DNA of 64,000 nt. Origin: Reticulitermes lucifugus (taxonomy: Eukaryota > Arthropoda > Insecta > Blattodea > Rhinotermitidae). Numbering within the stretch: position 1 is the stretch's first letter; each line of letters opens with the position of its first letter. Position numbers and translations under genes: made by a program. The stretch spans positions 1-64,000 of the forward strand of contig JAKCWW010000898.1 of assembly GCA_026260175.1 (NCBI GenBank). The letters run 5' to 3'. Shown here in pieces: positions 56,340-64,000 of the stretch. The notes under the pieces are model-generated. The model made no database searches and was not told the DNA's origin. It saw only the letters and a list, made by a program, of their open reading frames with translations.

Positions 56340-57237
56340 TCTACCAAGTACAGGCCCTCAGGTTTGGGAAGAGAAACATCTAAATCCTCACTTCTCAGTA
56401 GGTAAACTGCATTTGCAGTGAATACATCTTTGTTAAATAATCTATGAACTAAGCGTAAATTCGATTTTTAATCACGTAAATGCATCAAGCATACGTACAC
56501 TTAAGAGACAAAAATGTGCATTCTAGTCTGTCCTATTTTCCTCTAATTTTCTGTTCATGTGAGACAAACTCATTTCCGGAAGAACACTGACAATAGCCCG
56601 TGCCTACAAGCTGTGGAGGATTACCATGACAGGACAAAGGCCACAGGATGTGGCAAAGACGAATGGACTAAAATTCGTCAAAGACACGCCAGCAGAGATG
56701 TTCTAATAGATCGGCCTTCCAGTAAAGGCACCTCTAAATAAGTGTCTAGTGTCTAGAGCCATTAATTTTGCCTTGTCTGTGCTCCGGTAAGACGACACTG
56801 AGCCCCATTCATCATGTTCCGCTGGAAGACACGGCCGCCACTAAGCTGTATTTCAACCGCAAATTCGCTCATCAAGCCAAATTTGCAATCACACAGACGT
56901 CAGAGTCAGTTATATCTCGTTAGCGTCAGGAAGGCGGCAATAAATGAACATAAGATTTGTGTGCATGAAGTTAAACGCTCCATCATTTTACACTATGTTT
57001 GCATATAGTGAAAGCAAGTAGTGAACTTCGAGCCCGCCTGTCCTTCCCTTTACATGCTTACGTCGCCCGTAACAGTCCAGCATACTCTTTTCTGTAAATG
57101 TAGCTCGGACTTCTAAAAAGAAATAATGGTTTGTCATACACATATTTCGTGCAAACACCTCCTGGAAACCTCAAATTGGAAATAAATATCTCACGTACGT
57201 GGTACATTACGTGATGTTATCGAACAGTATGCAATTA
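56340..57237. other. unannotated stretch
   Basis: Short frames only. Confidence 0.5.
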
Positions 57238-57502
57238 TAAAGGTAAATTTGCCCTTCTGCAAGCCATGAAGTTGTATGTGGGAATTAAAGGAACAACTCC
57301 AAACATTCTTAACCTCGGCACTAGACGGAGATGAGTGGTCAACTTCGCGTCCGCGGTTCTCGTTGGACAGGAAGGTGAGTGAGCCCCACAGATCGTGTGG
57401 GGCGTTCTAAAATAATAAATACCTCTTGCACCTGCCGGGAATTGAACCCAGGATCGTCCAGTCCACGGCCTACTCACTATACGGACTCTAATATCCAGGG
57501 CC
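57238..57502 (-). mobile_element. SINE-B, tRNA-derived (copy 7)
   Basis: Minus-strand head: TATAGTGAGTAGGCCGTGGA (box A-like) and GGGTTCAATTCCCGGC (box B-like). The body has GTGCCGAGGTTAAGAATG. The tail has CTTCATGGCTTGCAGAAG and AATTTACCTTTAT. The 96-codon frame is a by-product. Confidence 0.8.
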
Positions 57503-57504
57503 CC

Positions 57505-58310
57505 ACATTGTGTAATTAATGTCAAGATTATGAATAATGGGTTGTCTTCTAGAACACTATATAAGGCTACTTAAAAAACCGTAGAATGGTGGTGAGACAT
57601 ATTAATGGTTTATTTTGTAACACGAAGTTAAGTTTTACTTAAAGTTTGTAATTAGATAACTGAACCATAAAGTAAATATTGGTGTTTTGTTCTTTAAAAC
57701 TTTACTCAGCACAAATGGAATAAAATTTACAACGATCATTAACATTCTCTATGGAAAAGAAACGTTGTGCAGCACAGATTAGGAGAAAGTACACGTAGTT
57801 TGTGCCACCCAGAACAAATCGTTTGTGTTAATGGAAACGGAAGAGGCCAGTTACATAGTTATTGCTTAAGTGATGGTTATAATGGCTTCACTTAAGGATA
57901 GGTTATCAAAAGCATAAAAATTAACCCTAAATGTGGAATTTTACCTTAGTCGATTTTAAGGGTTCAGTTCGTACCGCGCAGTAAACACACTCCGTTACCA
58001 TTACAGAATCCAATCGTTTAATTCTGTGCATGGAAATAATTTCAATTTGTTGTGAGAGTCACCGAAACACACAAATACATTCTGTGGGCTCAATGTAGGG
58101 TTTTGTAATGTGAAAAGTGATGGTACACATAGTGTCCACTGAGAGTTAAAGGGGTTAATTAGCCTCGAGTAATTGACACAGTATGATGAACTGAAAAGAA
58201 AATGGAAGTGACTGTGGCATATTTCATTGTATTATCCATGGATTTCGCTGAATGTCCTGAAAATAATCAGAAAATTCCTTATTCAGGAGAGTCAAAGTCA
58301 AGATGCCCGG
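57505..58310. other. unannotated stretch
   Basis: AT-rich, no supported feature. Confidence 0.5.
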
Positions 58311-58313
58311 TCT

Positions 58314-58364
58314 TATTCCCTGAAGATGGGACCGATAAGTTCTCTCCAAACGTCCGTAAGAAAC
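58314..58364 (+). ncRNA. hammerhead-like motif, family 2
   Basis: CCCTGAAGATGGGACCG, then TTCTCTCCAAACGTCCGTAA. CTGAAGA is intact, GGGA pairs with TCTCC in part, and GAAAC is changed to CAAAC. Confidence 0.35.
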
Positions 58365-58369
58365 TACCA

Positions 58370-61080
58370 GCTGACGCAGCGTAAAATAACAGAAAAGTGA
58401 CAACATCAGTTCAAGACAATGTTTCTATATTATTTAGGAAACCAATTACGTTTATGGAAGCAGCAATACAATTAAAGTAGGGCTTCAAAAGAATATTTTT
58501 CAGTTTCTCCAATTTCGTTCTGCGCTAAGAAGTAGCAATTAATTTAAATATACTGCTTCACGTGAGAAAACACCATTTATTATGACATACAATATTTTAT
58601 GACGTTAATAAATCATTTCCTGTCTGCTTTATGAGCCAAGATTTCAAGTGTGATCGAAAATAATACAAAGTCGGTACCTTTAGACGATCCTCTATATAAA
58701 GTGTCCAATTTATTTTCGTGTCAAACAAAGCCCTTACTTCTGAGAACGACTAATGTCAGTGCGGTACTGGGCTTGGCTCACATTCGGAACGCCAAACCGA
58801 AGCATCTTGCTCATTGCTCGACACACAGTGAATAGAAAACAGAAGTTTGCATCTGCAGTCGTTCACATATCTCTATATTGGAAATGACATGTTTCAAGTC
58901 GGGTGTTGTCAAATGCAGCAATAACATTTTTAAGGCTGCCTGAGAAGAAGGAGCGGAGGAGAACAACTGGAACTAAGAGAGAAGAGGCAACAAAGAGATA
59001 AAATAAGCACATAATGAAAACCTTCATAAGTTATACTCTTTACGAAATATAAAAAGGATAAACGACAAAATGGGACAGACATGTAGCGGGCAGAGAAGAG
59101 ATGGCAAGATCAGACAATTTTAGATTGGAAAATAATATTAAAATGAATCAAACAACGCAAATACATGAAGTTCGGGACAGATGCCGCTGCGGGAGAGGCG
59201 CAGCATTCTTGAATATGTTGGGTTCAGGTAATACCAGGTAAATTGCAGCCCATACGCTTTTTCAGTGAGCCTGGAGAGGTGTTGCGAGTTCAAGTATTAA
59301 ACGTCAGCCCTGTTTTAACGTTGTGCGGTGAGTTTATTAATTTTATGTTCGACGTTTTCTTATAGTCTTCATAAACGATGTCTTAAATTAGTTCCAATCC
59401 AAATAACCATAAAATCACGATACGTTATAGGTTTCCGAAGTTTTTCCATCTTCACTTCACATTCTGTCGCTTCAACACTCTTCATTCGGTAGAGCAACTG
59501 AGGCGGTGAAAAACTGAAAACACGGGAGACACCGAAAAAATATAAAGAGAGAGATGCCACACTTAAATATACCAAATATGATTTTAAAACCGTGCATATA
59601 CATTACAGACTACTCGAAAGTATCTGTTCTATTACTGTCACTTCTCACTCGACTGACTCTTTGTAAGTTACGATCAAGACGACATCTTCTTTTTGCAGAT
59701 CTGATAGAGCTCAATCACGTAACAATATTCCCACTGAGCACAACAGAAAACGGAACGTGAATAGCGGTCAGCGGAGAGAATGAAACCTCAAAGATTCAGT
59801 TCGGAGGCTAAAAGCGAAAAAATATATATATTTCCGGAAGCACAAGGCTATTGCGGTATCTCAGACGACTGGAATCAGCAAATTTAAACAAAAACTGACT
59901 TGGTGGTTGAGGTAATTTATTTAATTCTCATGTTTTAGGTACAGTACTTCCTTATTTGGCCACAATAATGCAAATGACGATACAATTTTTTGAATATTCA
60001 CTGAAAATATGGGTAAACCAGTAGTGAAGGGGCAAGTTATTAGGGGCAGAAGCATTCGAAACAGTAACAGTAAAACGTAGCTTCAAAAATGAGAATGACA
60101 GAATGTAAAAGGTTATATCAATACTTCGCCTTTTTCTGGGGCTGTCTGGACTAACTGATGAAAGAAAATCGTTACGCATATTCAGACAATCTTCAACAAC
60201 AGCTTCGTATCATTGCATACAGTTTTGCTACAGAAATGTTAAGCTGAAGCAATTTCAATGAACAAACACATAGAAGACATGACTACTGGAATCCTTCTCG
60301 CGCAAGAATCCAGAGATGAGTGAAGGAAATGTTTAAACATTTTCTTAATGTGCTGGAGAAAGTAGTGACCAAAAATAACCCACTTGACAAGCCTGAAAAT
60401 ATTTTCCAGTTGACAACAAGTGACTTAAAACTAACAAGCTTGTCTCTGTAATAACAGAAAATTGATAACAAATTGCACGTCACTTTCTGCCCATGTTCTA
60501 ACGCACAAATTGTTTTTTAAAAAAACACGAGATTTACGATGACTTACCACCAGGATAAAATAAGTATATGAACACTGTATCGCCATAAATGCGTACCGAC
60601 TTAATCAAGCGGTTCAAAGATATTTTCTCAAACACAAGCCTATGGCTAAGGCACTTCAGATATGGATAGCAACATATTTACTGCAACCCCCTTTAACACT
60701 TCAGACTGCTGTTGAAAATGATGAGTATTATTGTTTTCCAACCAAGTCACTGTACCCTTGCCTTATAACCTCCGGAAAAGAGCTCAACGGGCCTTCGAAA
60801 AATTATTTTAAAAATCCGTAGTTTGGATACAGCATAGTTCACAAAGGAAAATCATTTGACATAAAATTGTGTGCATTATCCGGGTGTATTGGAGTAAAGG
60901 TAATACCGTGTTTTTTAATAAACTGGTATTTTTCCTTTGAACCTCAACACAGCACCTGAAAATGCGTCTCCAATTTATGTACCGTCAACTTCAGGAAAAA
61001 TGTCTTAACGTATCTTATTTATTCCCGCAGGACATTCAGCAAGTACTTTGAATACAATGTTCTCTGATACTTCATCGAAC
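58370..61080. other. unannotated AT-rich stretch
   Basis: Frames below 80 codons, no recognised motif or repeat. Confidence 0.5.
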
Positions 61081-61404
61081 TAAATTACTCCCTCCGGACT
61101 TTCCGAGAAGATTGGTTCAGTACCGAAACTACCCAGAAAAACGTCAACTACAACAAGACAACCGACTTTTGTTCTCGCTGAAAGAGCTAATATCGAGGAA
61201 AGGCTAAAGAAGCATGGAGAATTAGACGTCAAGGAGCAGAGCAAAAATCAAAAGTAAATGGTCCAATTACTTCGGTTCTAAAAGACTGAAAAACTCTCAA
61301 AATAACGCATCAAAGCAATATATTTGTCATCAAGAGAGATCTGAAAATTTACACCAACAAGTGCTATGAGTACTAGAAAAACTACTTTCTAACAACAAAC
61401 AAAG

Positions 61405-61551
61405 ATGGCTGGATGGAGTGCACGGGTTTCGAAAAGTGTCTACACGAAATTGTTCGGCTTACAAAGACAAATGCGCCGACTGCGGCAGGAGACTGTTAGA
61501 AGAGAAAAACAACAAGAAGCGGATGTGAATCTCGAAAATTTAATTCGGTAA
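61405..61551 (+). CDS. possible small ORF of 48 aa, unknown
   Basis: ATG at 61405 in the good context CAAAGATGG, with an in-frame stop just upstream (61390-61392) and TAA at 61549-61551. The product starts MAGWSARVSKSVYTK, continues LFGLQRQMRRLRQ and has an Arg/Gln/Glu-rich, probably helical second half. Composition is coding-like. The 300 bp upstream also hold charged open stretches in two frames (for example AERANIEERLKKHGELDVKE at about 61180), so a degenerate gene or transposon may be present. No family is recognised. Confidence 0.25.
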   Translation: MAGWSARVSKSVYTKLFGLQRQMRRLRQETVRREKQQEADVNLENLIR

Positions 61552-61559
61552 CGCATAAC

Positions 61560-62485
61560 ACTAAGATCACTTGTTTACAAGACCTTTATAACGTGTTTTA
61601 TACTCTACACTCACACTGCTTTTTTACTTTGAATTAAGTCCAACAGTTTAAATTTAAATATATTGCTTTTTGACTTTACGGAATATTTTCTCTCCCTGAC
61701 AGACATGGCATCTGAGAGACGACGCAAAGACAAATTTATGCGCCGTTACGTATCGCAAAGTTCTCCGAAATGTAGTGTATTGTATTTCAATATATACGGT
61801 GGAAAAACTCCAAAAGCTCTACGATATCAAGGAGCAATTAATTTAGAAATAACATGTAAGCATGATGCATGATATTATACTACCAAAACTAGCATACTCC
61901 TCAAATCCGAAGAGACAGAGAAAAGTGAAAGACCAGAAGTAAGAAGGAAGATTCATTTTAACACTTCTTAAAATCGAAATAGTCTTGTAGCATCCAGGAC
62001 CTGGGGGGGCAAAAGGAATTACAAAATCAGAAATATACACGTGTTTTCAATCAACCCTATAACGAGTGAATTCATCTACCTCACAGAGAACGGGATGGTC
62101 TTCTCTATAAATTTCAACCATTTATTACTGCATAGGCAATTAATCACTGTTCTTCCTCAGAATCATATAAAACCCAAAAATACACTGTGTGGCAAAATAC
62201 TGAGTGGTGCAAATAGTTGCTACAGGACTTTAAACTGTTAACAAAGGTTAAAATATTACGTCGTTGTATTATTTGAAAATACTAAAGTGTGGAAGCTGTG
62301 ATACTAACTGGGAGAGGTGCTAGTTTCTTAAAAGTCAGATGGTTATATTGTTCAATCTGCCATCACGTGGTAAATTGACAGATCAGGAGACACATTCCAC
62401 TGCATTTTATACACCAAGACTCTCAGAAAGTTTATCAAAAAAAGGAATAAGGTATTGTCCATTGTCTGATGTATATTTGACGTAG
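61560..62485. other. unannotated stretch
   Basis: Frames of 65-69 codons show no domain. CAGGACCTGGGGGGGCAAAA at about 61997 could be a transposon end, but no partner was found. Confidence 0.45.
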
Positions 62486-62486
62486 A

Positions 62487-62524
62487 CGACGTTTCGAAAG
62501 CTGGTACTGCTTCTTTCACGATTT
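62487..62524 (-). ncRNA. hammerhead-like fragment, family 2
   Basis: Minus strand: GTGAAAGAAGCAGTACCAGC then TTTCGAAACGTCGTC. The 3' core is intact, the CTGANGA half is decayed. Confidence 0.3.
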
Positions 62525-64000
62525 AAAAGTATTATTATGCCATTTCCCAGGTTCCTAGAATCACGGAAGTATGTTGGACACTAAGAAACACTTATTGCAG
62601 TTGTTCAAAACTAGCTGAACCTAGTACAAGTTACTTCAGTTTTCAGTCCACTTTGTTCAAATACAATAAAGGTCCTAAAACACCTTTATGCAGTACAGAT
62701 GACACAAAGAGCACCATGGTTTTGGTAAGCTCGAATACAATAATACACATAATAGAAGATGTCAGCAGCCTGTTAATTGTGGTTTTCAACTGACAAGTCG
62801 TGTGCCTCTGGGACGTATTTTATAACTAAAACTTTCCGCTACCTTTATAAGCACGCTACCGTAAAACTGCAAAGCTTTTCTCTTTATCAGAAAAGTACAG
62901 CGACACCTTAATTTCATATACACCTTGTAGGACCTCTTGCGCAAAGCGAAGAATACAAAAAAGCAGCGCAAACGTCCTAAATCTGCACGACTGTAATAAT
63001 GCGGGTAACAATGGGAAAAGAGGAAGACTGTTTTCCTTTGTTGGAAGGCCAATATCGACCCTCCATCCTGAACCTTGCCGTCATCCACCATACAAATCAC
63101 ACCACTGTTTCCCCTACTGTTCTAATTTGTTTGTTTGTTTATGGTTTATTTAGCAAAGCTGTAGGTAGTTCCCACTATATGAAGTTTAACAATAAGATAA
63201 TTATGGATTAATGGACAGAAAAAGGATAGAGGAGTAACATGTTACCTAACTTCAGATCCTACACCCGACATTACCTGGAAGGACTGACGAAAACCTCTGT
63301 TACGTCAGTCTATGTCCAAGCCGACATTCAAAAGGGCACATCTCGATTACAAATCGAAAGCGTGATGGGCTGAACCGATTTCGCCAACGACACGGTGAAC
63401 CGTCAAGCTTTAAAACAAAGACGGTTGCAGGATGCAACTACACTGATATTCAAGCTTAACACTGCACACTATTCTGAACCAGTTCAAACCATATTGAACT
63501 GCATTGCTAAGCACCGTCCTAATATTATTTTCCTATTTCTTCGGTCTCGTAAGTAGGAGATTTTCAAGAGTTGTCCTGACAGTAATTCCCTATGCATACA
63601 CTGTTTCACTCATCCTATTCACATGGCCAGGCCACTGTACCCCTACACCACAATGTCCTAAAAATATTGGGTGACATGTACAAATAAAATTTCTCGTAAG
63701 GTAACAAAACAAATTGCTCACTTAGTAACAGCGGTACTTTGGTGTGGATACAAACTTTCCCCAAAATTTTCAAACATTCTAATTCCTGGTTTGGTATTGC
63801 GACTCCCAAATATCTGCACTGGCGTGTGACTAACAGAGAATGGCTTGTGCGACATTTCAGGCTTCCAAAGCGGTGTTAACAAGTATTTATGTCTTCTGTG
63901 ACCCTACGTCTTTGGGTTCCTGACTTATCGAAGGAACGCCGTGCCTATATTTTCAAGGGCCAAGTAGTCGAAAAATTCTTCTTCGATTGCTTGACTCTAC
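62525..64000. other. unannotated stretch to window end
   Basis: A minus-strand 104-codon frame (63100-62786) and others lack motifs. No repeat or gene is supported. Confidence 0.45.

Overview
This window looks like gene-poor, repeat-rich nuclear DNA from an arthropod, most likely an insect and plausibly a cockroach or termite. The sequence is AT-rich and almost every long reading frame is broken. It holds decayed non-LTR retrotransposons, several families of tRNA-derived SINEs, a mariner-type terminus, microsatellites and minisatellites. The cockroach suggestion rests on my memory of LINE C-terminal motifs and SINE types and was not checked by a search. No host gene is recognised. Two minus-strand frames (8945-9259 and 53094-53444) and one 48-codon plus-strand frame (61405-61551) look somewhat like exons, but I cannot name them.

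Layout. 1-104: right end of a mariner-like transposon. 385-1410: minus-strand non-LTR reverse transcriptase remnant, split by a SINE (935-1214) with a 12-bp target duplication. 3951-4432, 14636-15118, 25590-26390, 40025-40330 and 55926-56235: five 3' fragments of a second LINE family, all on the minus strand. 5201-5283: a 57-bp poly(A)-tailed insertion with a 13-bp target duplication. 5537-5746: a 54-bp tandem repeat. 20035-20175: a TACA microsatellite, followed by a potential three-way junction at 20225-20272. 24437-24900 and 51105-51590: two copies of one dispersed repeat. 31781-31954: a perfect 29-bp hairpin running into a 37-bp tandem repeat. 41479-42042: a SINE nested in another SINE, each with its own target duplication, with a 150-bp run of N inside. 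42257-42563: a 29-bp minisatellite.

The most striking recurrent signal is a set of about 18 short motifs scattered from 13 kb to 62 kb that read like small hammerhead ribozymes: CTGANGA, a stem-loop, GAAAC, then a very short stem III ending in GTA, GTT or GTC. In several copies the flanking arms pair, and the arm sequence differs between copies while pairing is kept. Five sites carry the motif as inverted pairs (13.5, 30.3, 48.3, 49.7 and 54.1 kb). Small hammerheads with minimal stem III are known in association with Penelope-like retroelements. No Penelope-type reverse transcriptase or GIY-YIG nuclease is recognisable here, so these may be terminal remnants or non-autonomous derivatives.

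The elements do not form a pathway. The window is a record of layered retroposition: SINEs inserted into LINEs and into each other, with ribozyme-bearing inverted elements between them.
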